From contig JADKKB010000001.1 of the NCBI GenBank assembly GCA_016720705.1, forward strand, positions 186,001 to 250,000: a stretch of DNA of 64,000 nucleotides. Direction: 5' to 3'. The notes under the pieces were generated by a model. It was given only the letters and a program-made list of their open reading frames with translations. It did not search any database and had not been told where the DNA came from. The position numbers and the translations under genes are program-made. Positions 52,970-62,547 of the stretch are shown piece after piece (within the stretch, counting starts at the first letter, position 1; each line of letters begins with the position of its first letter). The DNA comes from Chloracidobacterium sp. GTDB lineage: Bacteria; Acidobacteriota; Blastocatellia; Pyrinomonadales; Pyrinomonadaceae.

Positions 52970-54565
52970 TTACGCGTAACTGTGTAATCCCTTGAGCAAA
53001 TAGCTCACTCCCAGATAGGTAAAGATCACTAACAAAAACCCGATTATTGCAAAATATGCTGAGCTCCGTCCTTTCCACCCTCGGGATATCCGTGTGTGTA
53101 GAAATGCAGCGTATGTGAGCCATGCGACCAAGGCTCCGGTTTCTTTCGAGTCAAATCCCCAAGGCCGTCCCCACGATTCATTTGCCCAGATCGCGCCGGT
53201 TATCAACAACATCGCGAGCCCGGCAAACGCCAGACAGGCCGTCTTGTACATCAAGTTGTCCAGCGAATCGAGACTAGGCAGACGCGTTATCAACGCTTCG
53301 GTGCGGTAGCCGAACAAGATTACAAAAATAGTACCGACCAACGCCGTCAGGAGAGCGGCGATCTCCACGGGGTTTGTGTTGAGGCTCAAAAACATCTTAT
53401 CGCCGGCATTCTGAACGTAGTTTTGTGCCATCTGTTCGTACTGCATCGGCCGCATTTGGATCAGTTCCTGGGCACTCAATTGCTGGGTTTCCGCGATCGC
53501 CATACCGGCGACGAGGTATTGACCCGGTTGTGACGCGAGTTGGGCTTTTAGCTTTGGTAAGACGTCGGTCGTGGTCTTGATGCCGTTAACCAGCAACCCG
53601 ATCGAAATGATCTGTGCAACGAGGGCGAGCTTTAAGAAAATATGACCAAACTTACGGGCGGATTCATTGCTCTTATAGACATACACCACAAAGGCGACAA
53701 TGGCCGAAACAAGTAGTAATCCGGCGATCGCCAAAGCGGGGCCCGCAAACGGGATCTCGAGCCGAAAGGGAGCTGAGAAAGGCTTTTTCCCGGGACCATT
53801 CTCTACAAACAGGCCAGCCCGATAGACAAACTCTGAAAACACCGAAAACTTGCTAACCGAGCCGATGACAGCAACGGCGAAAATACTCGACCATATTGCC
53901 ATCGCCTCGACCTTGACTCGATCTTTTAGCAAATATATGACCGCGACCGCAAAGCACACCAGTGCGATGCCGTAACTTAGCGAGGCAACTCCGACGTGTA
54001 TCGGCCGCCAATACGAATCAAGTACCGGCGGTAGATCGATAAATTCGCCGCCGATAAACCGTGCAAGCACCAGGATCAGGGCCGCAAGCGGAAGCGTGAA
54101 GGCCGTCAGAACTCGGAAATTATTTCGCCGGGCAAATACCAACGTCGTGATGCCGGCACCGAACGCGAAAGCCAGACTCAGGTCGTACAAGTTGGCGAAG
54201 GGTATATAGCGAAACAGCCAAGGCGTCGCCATATTGCCGCTCTCGCGCATCATTGCGAGTTCGCGGTCATATGCCGCGACCCAACGGATCAGCCAGCTCG
54301 AAAGATTAAAAAATACGCCGAGAGCTGCACCGTAAAGGCCGATCTTTTCGGCCATCGCCGACGGAGCATATAGATTTGTTAATTGAAACAATGCCGCGAG
54401 TATGTAGCACGCAAGCGCGATCATCATCAGGGCGGAGTCCGAGATAAAGGACGTCCCGACCTGGATCCGGACCGCAAGCATCACGAATGCTCCGATAATG
54501 ACCATCACGGCCGGAAGGTAACTTAGTAATCCGTTTTGTATTTCGAGTCTGTCGAGTTCTTTCAT
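52970..54565 (-). CDS. ccsA: Cytochrome c maturation protein CcsA/ResC type
   Basis: 531 residues from ATG 54565, with many membrane helices. The C-terminal part contains the heme-handling WWD-type motif region, W-G-R-P-W-G-F-D-S-K-E-T, followed by A-L-V-A-W-L-T-Y-A-A-F-L-H. With ResB it forms the system II cytochrome c synthase that exports heme and attaches it to C-x-x-C-H. A large non-membrane loop lies at about 340-410. The ORF opens upstream at 54673, but that would overlap resB; ATG 54565 is 4 bases past the resB stop. Confidence 0.87.
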   Translation of the reverse strand: MKELDRLEIQNGLLSYLPAVMVIIGAFVMLAVRIQVGTSFISDSALMMIALACYILAALFQLTNLYAPSAMAEKIGLYGAALGVFFNLSSWLIRWVAAYDRELAMMRESGNMATPWLFRYIPFANLYDLSLAFAFGAGITTLVFARRNNFRVLTAFTLPLAALILVLARFIGGEFIDLPPVLDSYWRPIHVGVASLSYGIALVCFAVAVIYLLKDRVKVEAMAIWSSIFAVAVIGSVSKFSVFSEFVYRAGLFVENGPGKKPFSAPFRLEIPFAGPALAIAGLLLVSAIVAFVVYVYKSNESARKFGHIFLKLALVAQIISIGLLVNGIKTTTDVLPKLKAQLASQPGQYLVAGMAIAETQQLSAQELIQMRPMQYEQMAQNYVQNAGDKMFLSLNTNPVEIAALLTALVGTIFVILFGYRTEALITRLPSLDSLDNLMYKTACLAFAGLAMLLITGAIWANESWGRPWGFDSKETGALVAWLTYAAFLHTRISRGWKGRSSAYFAIIGFLLVIFTYLGVSYLLKGLHSYA

Positions 54566-54569
54566 TGTT

Positions 54570-56078
54570 TTACTGCTCGATCGCCCTGTCGCCGATAGCG
54601 GCAGCGATCTTTTTGAATTTGTCTTCAAAACCGAACTGATTCCGATTAGCTTCGCCGGCCAGCACGACCTCATACTTGCCGTCTTCGGTCGGCGTGATCG
54701 CCGCCCAGACGCGCTTATGCGCGAAAAAGAATACGAACATCAATGCGAATATCAGCCCAAATCCGCCAAAATACCACGCGATAAATGCCCCGTGAAACGG
54801 ATCGTATTTTATCGATAGAATATGGGCCAATGGAGACTTCTCATAACCGCTCATTCGCCATTTATAACCCGCTTTGGCGGCGTTGATCGGGGCATTGTCC
54901 GGCAGCTTCTCCGAGAACGCAAAGACCCTGACCGATTCCGCTCCCGGAGGTGTGACGGTCAAAACGGCTGCGGGATTGTTGTATTCGCCGCTCTTTGTGT
55001 CAGGCTTGCCGCCCGGCCCAATTGTAAAATCCGCCAAAAACTGATCGAATTTGACCGTAGTTCCGTCGGCGAGTTGCGTGGTTCCGTTGCGGTCGATTTC
55101 GATCGTCGTCGCAGCACCGCCGCCCGCCGGCGTCAGATCGACCTTGATCTTTCGGGCACTGCCGACCGGGATCGTCTGTGCCTGAAAAAATCGATAGCCG
55201 CGATAATTGAGAGGTGCGTTCAGGGCGACGTCGGCCGTCATTCTGCCATATTGCGGATCGTCGATCAGCAACTGCGTGCGCCAGTCCATCGTATTGTTGA
55301 CGTCGATCGACCCTTTAGCGTCGATCAGCGTCTGTTGGATGTCGGTACATTCCATCGTGAAGGGAAGTTTGACGTTAAACTTCTCTTTTTTGTCGAGATC
55401 AAATTGGATCATTTGGATCTCGTCCGTGCGTTCGCCGGGCGTCATTCTGACATCTGCGTCAAAGCCGGTTTGAAGTGCGACAAAATGTCCTAGAAAGAGC
55501 GTGAGCAGGGCGACGTGGACGATATACGCTCCAATTCGATTCCACTTGCCACTTTCGCCGAACACCGTTGTTATTCCGCCCTTTACGGTAGTGGTAGCTT
55601 TTAGACCGTTTTCCTTAAGTATTTCGGCGATCTTTGTTGCGGCGTCGGCCTCAGACGCAGCCTCGATCTTGATCTCTTCGTGGACGTTCCGAGCCAGGAG
55701 CCACGGCTTTGTGGCAGTCGTTTTGGGCCTTACTATGTAGCTCCAAGCAGCGGGGAAGTGGTCAATAGATGCCAGAACGATATTTAGCGAAAGTACCAAC
55801 AGTAGAACGTTGAAATACCAAGTGTGATAAATATCGAAAATCCCCAGAGCGCCGAAAACATTTCTCTCGGCCGGCGTAAGCGATACATAGTACGAGTCGA
55901 AACCTTGGACATTCTGTTGCAGGACTACCATACCGATGATCGACAGGACCACCATTACGCAGAGTAGAACCACGCCAAAACGTACCGAGCTCAGAAAATC
56001 GAGAATTCGGTTTACGATCGGTGCAGATTTGGGCTTAAAGGCCGGTTTGGGCTCTATGGCGTCTTCGACAACTGACAT
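54570..56078 (-). CDS. resB: Cytochrome c biogenesis protein ResB (Ccs1)
   Basis: 502 residues. Three N-terminal membrane helices are visible, starting F-G-V-V-L-L-C-V-M-V-V-L-S-I-I-G-M, with a large periplasmic domain before the last helix (F-I-A-W-Y-F-G-G-F-G-L-I-F-A-L-M-F). This is the ResB/Ccs1 layout of system II. It holds apocytochrome while CcsA delivers heme. First gene of the resB-ccsA pair; divergent from ctaB. Confidence 0.87.
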   Translation of the reverse strand: MSVVEDAIEPKPAFKPKSAPIVNRILDFLSSVRFGVVLLCVMVVLSIIGMVVLQQNVQGFDSYYVSLTPAERNVFGALGIFDIYHTWYFNVLLLVLSLNIVLASIDHFPAAWSYIVRPKTTATKPWLLARNVHEEIKIEAASEADAATKIAEILKENGLKATTTVKGGITTVFGESGKWNRIGAYIVHVALLTLFLGHFVALQTGFDADVRMTPGERTDEIQMIQFDLDKKEKFNVKLPFTMECTDIQQTLIDAKGSIDVNNTMDWRTQLLIDDPQYGRMTADVALNAPLNYRGYRFFQAQTIPVGSARKIKVDLTPAGGGAATTIEIDRNGTTQLADGTTVKFDQFLADFTIGPGGKPDTKSGEYNNPAAVLTVTPPGAESVRVFAFSEKLPDNAPINAAKAGYKWRMSGYEKSPLAHILSIKYDPFHGAFIAWYFGGFGLIFALMFVFFFAHKRVWAAITPTEDGKYEVVLAGEANRNQFGFEDKFKKIAAAIGDRAIEQ

Positions 56079-56238
56079 AAGTTAATAAAAAGCATAGCCG
56101 AGCGAAAAGGGTTTGTCACACGGTTATTAATTAGTTCGGCTTTTCCATGCAAAAATGGAGCTTTGTTAAGCGTAGTTTGGAGAATTATTTTGAAAACGCT
56201 ATTCTTGAAGTTCACGTTGCGAGTAGATTTTATTATTG

Positions 56239-57141
56239 ATGGATACTTTAACCGCCCAAATTGAGGATATTAGGACTTTTTCGCTGAAGGAAAAAGCGGC
56301 CGCGTACTTTGAATTGACCAAGCCGCGAATCGCGTTTTTGCTTGTACTCACGTCGGCCGCCGGATTCTACATCGGCACGCAAGGCGAGTTTCCGATCGGT
56401 CTTTTCATTCACTCGATGATAGCGATCACGATCCTTGCCTCCGGCGTCGCTACGCTTAATCAGTGGTTCGAACGCTCGCTCGACCCGAAGATGGAAAGGA
56501 CCGCGAAGCGCCCTTTGCCCAGTAATCGTGTGACACCGAATGCAGCACTTACTTTTGGAGTGCTCAATTGCGCGGTAGCTGAGGCGTATCTCTTCTTTTT
56601 CGTAAACGGACTGACCGCGTTTCTGGGTCTTTTGGTGATCATCGGCTACGTGCTGCTCTACACGCCGCTCAAGACCAGAACGACCGCGTGTACTGCCATT
56701 GGGGCATTTCCGGGGGCATTGCCACCTTTAATGGGCTTTACGGCTGCGACAGGCGAGATCACAATGATCGCCTGGGCACTATTTGCCATTCAATTCTTTT
56801 GGCAATTTCCACACTTTTTTGCGATCGCCTGGATGTATCGCGTTCAATATCGCCGTGCCGGAATTAAAATGCTTCCGGCGGTCGAACCTGACGGGCGTAT
56901 CACATTTCGTCAGATCGTAATGTTTACGGTGCTGCTCGTTCCCGTGAGTCTCGCCCCGTTCTTCCTCGGTATCGACGGCATCGTTTACCTCGTCGGAGCA
57001 GTTATCCTCGGCGGTTGGTTTCTGTGGGCGAGTATCCGCTCTGCACTTTCAAAGTCGAACCAATCCGCAAAGGCTCTATTACTTGTTTCGGTGATTTACC
57101 TTCCGCTACTATTCATCCTTATGGTTGCGGACAAACGATAG
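56239..57141 (+). CDS. ctaB: Protoheme IX farnesyltransferase (heme o synthase)
   Basis: About 300 residues, multi-spanning UbiA-type prenyltransferase. Signatures: E-L-T-K-P-R-I, N-Q-W-F-E-R-S-L-D-P-K-M-E-R-T for the diphosphate-binding Asp-rich motif, and the later Y-T-P-L-K-T-R-T and D-G-I-V. It adds a farnesyl group to heme b to give heme o for terminal oxidases. The next genes, coxC and a DUF420 protein, fit oxidase assembly. An upstream TTG at 56236 is less likely than ATG 56239. Confidence 0.92.
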   Translation: MDTLTAQIEDIRTFSLKEKAAAYFELTKPRIAFLLVLTSAAGFYIGTQGEFPIGLFIHSMIAITILASGVATLNQWFERSLDPKMERTAKRPLPSNRVTPNAALTFGVLNCAVAEAYLFFFVNGLTAFLGLLVIIGYVLLYTPLKTRTTACTAIGAFPGALPPLMGFTAATGEITMIAWALFAIQFFWQFPHFFAIAWMYRVQYRRAGIKMLPAVEPDGRITFRQIVMFTVLLVPVSLAPFFLGIDGIVYLVGAVILGGWFLWASIRSALSKSNQSAKALLLVSVIYLPLLFILMVADKR

Positions 57142-57150
57142 AGATAGAAT

Positions 57151-57882
57151 ATGAAACTCGGAACTGCAGACCTCATTGCAAGTGCCGACGAAATCGTCGG
57201 GAAACCGGTATTGACTCTTGGCGGCGGATCAACTTCGTCGGGCAACGGCCCTAGCAACAGAGGCGGCGGCGGTGGCGATGGGCCGCGTCCATCAAGTGAC
57301 GACTTGGCCGAGAACGAAACTCCGGATCCGACCAATAAGTTCCGCATCCTTACGTGGTTTCTACTCCTGATCGTTTTGATGACCTTTGGCGGGTTGATCG
57401 GTGCTTACGTCGTGATCGCGACCAATAACGTCGCCGAATGGGCTCCATTCACCTTACCGATCCAGGTTTGGGTTAGTACGGCGTTGATCTTGGCCAGCAG
57501 CGGCACGTATTATATCGCCGAAAAGGCCATAAAGGCCAACATTCAGGAACGCGGAAAAAGATTTCTACTCGCAACTACGGTCTTAGGCGGTGTATTTATC
57601 GCTTCACAACTCTTGGCTTGGGTAGCACTCTCCAATCGCGGCCTGTATATGCAGGGGAATCCATATGTCGGGTTCTTTTACCTTCTGACGGCGGTACACG
57701 CTGTTCACGTGCTTGGCGGCATTACCGCCCTATCAGCGATTCTTTTGCGTTCGTGGTATCCGACCTCAAACGAGGTTGCTATCCGGCGGCGGATCGGGTT
57801 AGCTCAAGTTGTGGGATGGTATTGGCATTTTATGGGCCTGTTGTGGATCGTGCTTTTTGTTCTGCTCGGATTTTGGAAGTAG
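57151..57882 (+). CDS. coxC: Cytochrome c oxidase subunit III
   Basis: 243 residues. A soluble Gly/Ser/Pro-rich N-terminus of about 60 residues precedes five membrane helices. The conserved H-A-V-H-V-L-G-G in the third, and W-Y-W-H-F-M-G-L-L-W in the last, mark subunit III of heme-copper oxidases. Subunits I and II are not in the window. It follows ctaB by 9 bases and precedes the DUF420 gene by 4 bases. Confidence 0.9.
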   Translation: MKLGTADLIASADEIVGKPVLTLGGGSTSSGNGPSNRGGGGGDGPRPSSDDLAENETPDPTNKFRILTWFLLLIVLMTFGGLIGAYVVIATNNVAEWAPFTLPIQVWVSTALILASSGTYYIAEKAIKANIQERGKRFLLATTVLGGVFIASQLLAWVALSNRGLYMQGNPYVGFFYLLTAVHAVHVLGGITALSAILLRSWYPTSNEVAIRRRIGLAQVVGWYWHFMGLLWIVLFVLLGFWK

Positions 57883-57886
57883 ATAA

Positions 57887-58333
57887 ATGGAATTGTTGGG
57901 AGTATTTCCGCACCTTAACGCCTCACTTAACGCACTGTCGGGAGTTTGTCTGGTATTTGGCCTGTATTTCATCCGGTCGAAACAGATCAAACAGCATCGC
58001 TTTTGTATGCTCGCAGCGTGTACAGTCTCGGCAGTATTCCTGGCCTCGTACCTGACACATCACGCTCTGCGGACTTACTATTTTGGCCTCGGCCCGACAA
58101 AATTTACCGGCGAGGGGCTGATCAGACCCATATATTTTACAATACTGACTTCCCACACGATCTTGGCAACATTGGTTACGCCGTTTGTGCTGTGGACGCT
58201 ACGACGTGCTCTGCAGGGTAAATTCGACCTGCACAAGCGGATCGCACGTCTCGTGTACCCGGTTTGGCTGTACGTTTCAGTGACCGGTGTCGCGGTTTAC
58301 CTGCTGCTCTATCAATTTTATCCCGATCGTTAA
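57887..58333 (+). CDS. DUF420 membrane protein (CtaM/YozB-like oxidase assembly factor)
   Basis: 148 residues with four helices. L-N-A-L-S-G-V-C-L-V-F-G-L-Y and the His-rich Y-L-T-H-H-A-L-R with R-P-I-Y-F-T-I-L-T-S-H match the DUF420 pattern. In Firmicutes the CtaM member supports aa3-type oxidase function. Last gene of ctaB-coxC-DUF420. No terminator hairpin before the riboswitch promoter. Confidence 0.85.
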   Translation: MELLGVFPHLNASLNALSGVCLVFGLYFIRSKQIKQHRFCMLAACTVSAVFLASYLTHHALRTYYFGLGPTKFTGEGLIRPIYFTILTSHTILATLVTPFVLWTLRRALQGKFDLHKRIARLVYPVWLYVSVTGVAVYLLLYQFYPDR

Positions 58334-58351
58334 TTTTTCGTCTGTTTTTTC

Positions 58352-58381
58352 TTGTCAACGGTCGGAGGTTGATGCTAATAT
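58352..58381 (+). promoter_or_regulatory. Promoter of the c-di-AMP riboswitch unit
   Basis: TTGTCA (58352-58357), 18-base spacer, TAATAT (58376-58381). The aptamer begins about 18 bases after the -10 box, which makes the riboswitch an independent transcription unit, not a leader read through from the DUF420 gene. Confidence 0.55.
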
Positions 58382-58398
58382 CTAATTGTTGAAAAGTT

Positions 58399-58550
58399 GA
58401 TCACCGAGGCCGTCTTTGGTAAGACGACGCGGGGGAACCAATGGTTGAGCGACTAGTCGCAAAACCGGGGGCGAAGCATCTCGATAAAGAGATACGGGGA
58501 TACTCTTTCGTTCCTAGCCCGACAGCTAACCTCGTAGGTGTGGCAAAGAA
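58399..58550 (+). ncRNA. Cyclic di-AMP riboswitch aptamer (ydaO/yuaA type)
   Basis: The conserved ydaO/yuaA words are present in order: GCGGGGGAACCAA, ACCGGGGGCGAAGC, ACGGGGATAC, then GTTCCTAGCCCGACAGC and TAACCTCGTAGG. The closing stem pairs CACC-GAGG (58402-58409) with CCTC...GGTG (58530-58540). The class binds c-di-AMP and usually stops expression of cell-wall, potassium or osmolyte genes. Here the next strong element is a terminator, and no plus-strand gene follows in the window. Confidence 0.93.
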
Positions 58551-58559
58551 GTAACAGCA

Positions 58560-58645
58560 ACAGATTAAGCCGGTATGGCAAGGTTCTGATGTGCTTCGCG
58601 TCCGCTATTCAACACGGAAGCAGACATCCGGTCTTCTCAAAGGGA
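58560..58645 (+). other. Structured 3' segment of the riboswitch RNA
   Basis: Between aptamer and terminator, GATGT and GCTTC pair with GAAGC and ACATC, forming an imperfect hairpin around 58590-58626. No ORF with an SD is visible. It may be the expression platform. Confidence 0.4.
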
Positions 58646-58681
58646 AAAAGTCCCGTCAAGCGATTGACGGGACTTTTTTTG
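58646..58681. terminator. Bidirectional terminator after the riboswitch and the M1 peptidase gene
   Basis: AGTCCCGTCAA and TTGACGGGACT form an 11-bp stem with a GCGA loop. AAAAA precedes and TTTTTTT follows, so U tracts exist on both strands. It ends the riboswitch RNA on plus and the M1 peptidase transcript on minus. Confidence 0.92.
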
Positions 58682-58696
58682 TTGAAATTCGAATGA

Positions 58697-60397
58697 CTAT
58701 CTGACGATCAGAATGGGCAGGATCTTCACGTTCATTGCCAGTACTTTGCCGTCCGGATCAAACTCGATCGATTGCGGCTTTGCCCGCATCTTTACAGAAA
58801 ACTTCTCGATCCGCTGATGGATATCGATCGACTTTTTCTCATAACCCGCGGTCATTTTGACCGAGACGTCGAGCGGCAATCTAAAGACCGCCGGCACGAT
58901 CGCATCCGGCTTTTGTGTTTGCGTAACCGTCAACGCCAGCGTTTTGGCTTTCGTGCTGTAAACGGGGCGGACCGAAAGGCTTGGGGCTCCCGAGCTATAG
59001 ACCCATTGATCGAAAAACCAAGTCAGATCTTGCCCCGACGCCTGTTCCATCGCCGCCTTTAGATCCGTCGAGATGACCGAACCGAATTTGTGCCGGTTGA
59101 GGTAATTATTTACCGCTTTCCAGAAGACCTCGGTGCCGACCTGTTCGCGAAGCATATGCAGTACAACGCCGCCCTTATTGTATGTGACGGATGCGTTGTC
59201 AAAGAGCTTTGCGGGGTCGGCGGCTCTCAAATTATAGAGTCCGTGACGCCTCTTCGTGATCGAGTCGTCAGCCAGGAAGGTTGCTGCGTCAAAGCGGACC
59301 TTGCGCATATAGTCTTCGCGGCCGTTGGTCTTCTCGCGATAGACGGCCTCCATATATGTAGCAAAACCCTCGTTTAGCCACAATTCCGCCCAACTGCGGC
59401 ACGTGACAAGGTCGCCGAACCAAGAATGTGCCAATTCGTGCGAAACGAGGTCAGTGACGACGTCCTTGCCAAACTCAAAATCGCCGAAGAATATCTCGGT
59501 GTCGGCCATTGTCGTCGCCGTTATATTCTCCATTCCGCCAAATTGGAACGAGGCAACGATCGTCTGATCGTACTTGTTGTACGGAAACTTGACGCCCGTT
59601 ACGCCCTCAAAGACCGGGATCATTTTCGACGTTTGCGAGAATGCACGGCGACCGGTGTCCTCCTTGCCGGGATAGACGTAATAGGCGAGCGGAACGGTTC
59701 CGGCGGTGTCGTCGATCCTTACATATTTTCCAACGACAAACGATACTAAGTACGTCGAGTGCGGGACCGGCATTTTGAAGTGCCAGGTGGATTTGCCCTC
59801 TGCCGTGTCGGTCTTGCCGAGAAATTCGCCGTTGCCGATCACTGTTTCATCGCGTTCGACCGTGATATATTCCTCGGTCGTGGCCTTATCGCTCGGAAAA
59901 TCGAACGAGGGGAACCAATGCCGCGCCTCGTCGGCCTCGCCCTGAGTCCATATCTGGTCTGAATGCACGACTCTCCGCGGGTCAGTTTCGGCATTTACAA
60001 AATATATGCCCTTTTGCGGTTTCGCGGTGTATTTTAGTCGAACGCTGATCGTGTCAGCGGGGCCATAATTCCGGTCCATCGTTATCTTAATGAGGTTGTT
60101 AATGTTCGAATACTTAAGGTCGGTTCCGGACTGCTCGATCTTTACGGATTGAAAGGTCATCCCCACGGCGTCCAATTCGAACGACGTAAAGCCCTCGTTG
60201 AGCGGTTTCAGTACGACGGTCGTGTCGCCGGCGATCGACCGCGCGTCACGGTCAAAGGAAACCCGTAAAACGTAATGCTGCATGTCAAAGTTTGACTTGC
60301 GATCAAAACTTGGAAGGCCGGCAGGCTGCGAAAAAGCGGTTGCGGCCGCGATCATTGTAAAGGCGGCCGCAAGGATAAGTGAGCGAAGAGACTTCAT
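58697..60397 (-). CDS. Secreted M1 family aminopeptidase
   Basis: 566 residues. Signal peptide at 1-23. The exopeptidase motif G-G-M-E-N at 288-292, zinc site H320-E321-x-x-H324 and E343 in L-W-L-N-E-G-F are complete. It removes N-terminal residues from peptides in the periplasm or outside. It lacks the long C-terminal ERAP/PepN helical domain, so it is a short M1. Convergent with the riboswitch unit, whose read-through would be antisense to this gene. The S9 gene is next to it on the same strand. Confidence 0.92.
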   Translation of the reverse strand: MKSLRSLILAAAFTMIAAATAFSQPAGLPSFDRKSNFDMQHYVLRVSFDRDARSIAGDTTVVLKPLNEGFTSFELDAVGMTFQSVKIEQSGTDLKYSNINNLIKITMDRNYGPADTISVRLKYTAKPQKGIYFVNAETDPRRVVHSDQIWTQGEADEARHWFPSFDFPSDKATTEEYITVERDETVIGNGEFLGKTDTAEGKSTWHFKMPVPHSTYLVSFVVGKYVRIDDTAGTVPLAYYVYPGKEDTGRRAFSQTSKMIPVFEGVTGVKFPYNKYDQTIVASFQFGGMENITATTMADTEIFFGDFEFGKDVVTDLVSHELAHSWFGDLVTCRSWAELWLNEGFATYMEAVYREKTNGREDYMRKVRFDAATFLADDSITKRRHGLYNLRAADPAKLFDNASVTYNKGGVVLHMLREQVGTEVFWKAVNNYLNRHKFGSVISTDLKAAMEQASGQDLTWFFDQWVYSSGAPSLSVRPVYSTKAKTLALTVTQTQKPDAIVPAVFRLPLDVSVKMTAGYEKKSIDIHQRIEKFSVKMRAKPQSIEFDPDGKVLAMNVKILPILIVR

Positions 60398-60415
60398 ATT
60401 TATTTCTATTCGAGG

Positions 60416-62461
60416 TTATTTCAAGTGCGTGTTAAACCAATCGATGACGTGGCCATACCAAAATTCGGAATTCTGGGGCTTTAAAATCCAATGTCCTTCG
60501 TCAGGAAACACGATCAATTTCGACGGTACATTCTTAAGCTGCAGCGTCGTAAATAGCTGCAGGCTCTGATCGACCGGTACCCGATAGTCGAGTTCGCCGG
60601 CGGTCACGAGCGTCGGTGTCGCAAAATTCTTAGCAAACTTATGCGGCGACCATCGGTTGTAGTTCACCGCGTTTTCCCACGGCATACCCTTAAATTCCCA
60701 ATTGACGAACCACAATTCCTCGGTTGCCGTCGCCATACTTTCGAGATTGTAAACTCCCGCGTGTGAGACAAAGGTTTTGTACTTAAATCGCGGATCATTA
60801 TTATGCCCAAGGAGCCAATCGACCATATATCCGCCATAGCTCGCACCAGCAGCTCCGATATTATTCTTATCGACAAATGGACGTTTGCTGATGTCCGCGA
60901 CGCCGTTCTGGATATCGACGAACGCCTTTCCACCCCAGTCGCCCGAGATGTCATCAACAAACTTCTGCCCGTAGCCCGTCGAACCGCGGGGGTTCGGCAT
61001 AAATACGACATATCCGGCGTTGGCAAATATCTGCGGATTCCATCTATAGCCCCAATTGTCGCTCCAGGCACCTTGCGGGCCACCGTGGATCAGCACGATC
61101 AGGGGGTACTTTTTGGATGCGTCGAACTTGGCCGGCTTGAGTAAAAATCCGTGGATGTTCTGGTTTAACGCACCCTTCCATTCAACGTCTTCCGGCTTTT
61201 GGAGGCCGAAGGCATTCATAGCCTCATCATTATCGCTCGCCATCGCCCGCAGTGCCGTGCCGTCGGTGCCGATGCTCATAATGTTGCTCGGAGCACTCAT
61301 CGAACTCCACGCAAAGACGAGCGTCCTTCCGTCGGGTGAGATATTAAGTCCGCTTGCAAAACCGACGTCAGCGACCTTTTTGACGTGCGTCGCGATCCTT
61401 AAACGAAAATCCGGTTCGACCGGTACGCTAAAGATAGGTGCTCGACCGCGTTCGCCCGCAGTGAAATATACGGTTTTGCTGTCGGCAGAAACGGTGAATT
61501 CATCCACTTGTTGGCCGAATCCGCCTGTCAGTTCGACGATTTCGCCGGTTTGCGGATGAAATCGCATTATCCGCCACCGATCAGCTTCGAATGTCGGTGT
61601 CTTTTGTGAACGGAATAACAGATATTTGCCATCGGGCGTATAGGTCGGCGATGCATCGTAGCCGTTCATTCCGGCGGTGATATTTTTTGCCGTACCGTCA
61701 CCGTTTATCTTGGCGATAAAAATATCGCTGTTGGTGGACATCGCTTCAACGCGGTCAGGGTTGCGTATGTAAACAATGCTCGAACCATCAGGCGAAAAGG
61801 TGTAGTCGACTCCGCTAGCGGCGGCATACGGCGGCGAATCAAAATCGCCCTTGGTCAGATCACGTGCCGATCCGCCCTTGGCTGATACGACAAATACGTG
61901 ATTTCGCTTTCGGTTACGCCATTCGACCCAATGCTTAAACAAGAGCCGGTCAGTGACCTTGGCCTGAACCTTACTCTTTTCGGCCTTTTCATCCTCGGTC
62001 TTATTACAATCATCAGAACTGCACTCCGGATAGACCTCCGAGCCGAACGCGATCCACTGGCCGTCGGGCGACCATACCGGTCCACCGGCACCGGTCGATA
62101 TGTTGGTCACCTTTTCCTTGTCGCCGCCATCGGCCTTCATCGTCCAGATCTGACCGCCGGTCGTGAATGCGATCCGCTTGCCGTCCGGCGACCAACGTGG
62201 GCCGCTACTCGACGCCGATCCGTTGGTCAATTGCTTTCGTCCGCTGCCATCAGCAGACATTGTATAGATCTGGCTGAGCGTGCGGTTAGCGTCCTTATTG
62301 ACGACTCCGATGGTGAATGCGACGGTTTGGCCATTTGGCGAGAGCTGTGGATCTGCAACACGTTTGAGGTTGATCAGATCGTTGACCGAAAACGTCCGTT
62401 GGGCGTTCGCCGCAAGAGCGACCGCGAAAACTATAGCGACCGATAGGAATATGCGTTTCAT
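60416..62461 (-). CDS. S9 family (prolyl oligopeptidase-type) peptidase
   Basis: 681 residues. Signal peptide (M-K-R-I-F-L-S-V-A-I-V-F-A-V-A-L-A-A-N-A). About 25-420 is a beta-propeller built from TolB-like repeats (W-S-P-D-G-K-R-I-A-F). The C-terminal alpha/beta-hydrolase carries S541 (G-A-S-Y-G-G), D625 (E-L-D-Y-R-V-P) and H657 (D-E-G-H-W), a complete triad. It would cleave peptides or remove acyl-amino acids or dipeptides. It precedes the M1 gene by under 20 bases, so the two may be co-transcribed. Confidence 0.93.
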   Translation of the reverse strand: MKRIFLSVAIVFAVALAANAQRTFSVNDLINLKRVADPQLSPNGQTVAFTIGVVNKDANRTLSQIYTMSADGSGRKQLTNGSASSSGPRWSPDGKRIAFTTGGQIWTMKADGGDKEKVTNISTGAGGPVWSPDGQWIAFGSEVYPECSSDDCNKTEDEKAEKSKVQAKVTDRLLFKHWVEWRNRKRNHVFVVSAKGGSARDLTKGDFDSPPYAAASGVDYTFSPDGSSIVYIRNPDRVEAMSTNSDIFIAKINGDGTAKNITAGMNGYDASPTYTPDGKYLLFRSQKTPTFEADRWRIMRFHPQTGEIVELTGGFGQQVDEFTVSADSKTVYFTAGERGRAPIFSVPVEPDFRLRIATHVKKVADVGFASGLNISPDGRTLVFAWSSMSAPSNIMSIGTDGTALRAMASDNDEAMNAFGLQKPEDVEWKGALNQNIHGFLLKPAKFDASKKYPLIVLIHGGPQGAWSDNWGYRWNPQIFANAGYVVFMPNPRGSTGYGQKFVDDISGDWGGKAFVDIQNGVADISKRPFVDKNNIGAAGASYGGYMVDWLLGHNNDPRFKYKTFVSHAGVYNLESMATATEELWFVNWEFKGMPWENAVNYNRWSPHKFAKNFATPTLVTAGELDYRVPVDQSLQLFTTLQLKNVPSKLIVFPDEGHWILKPQNSEFWYGHVIDWFNTHLK

Positions 62462-62547
62462 ATATTTATCCAGTTTGAAATTGTGTTGAACAACGCCATT
62501 ATCGCATAGAATTTTGTAAGACTGAACACTTCGGATAATATCGTTCT

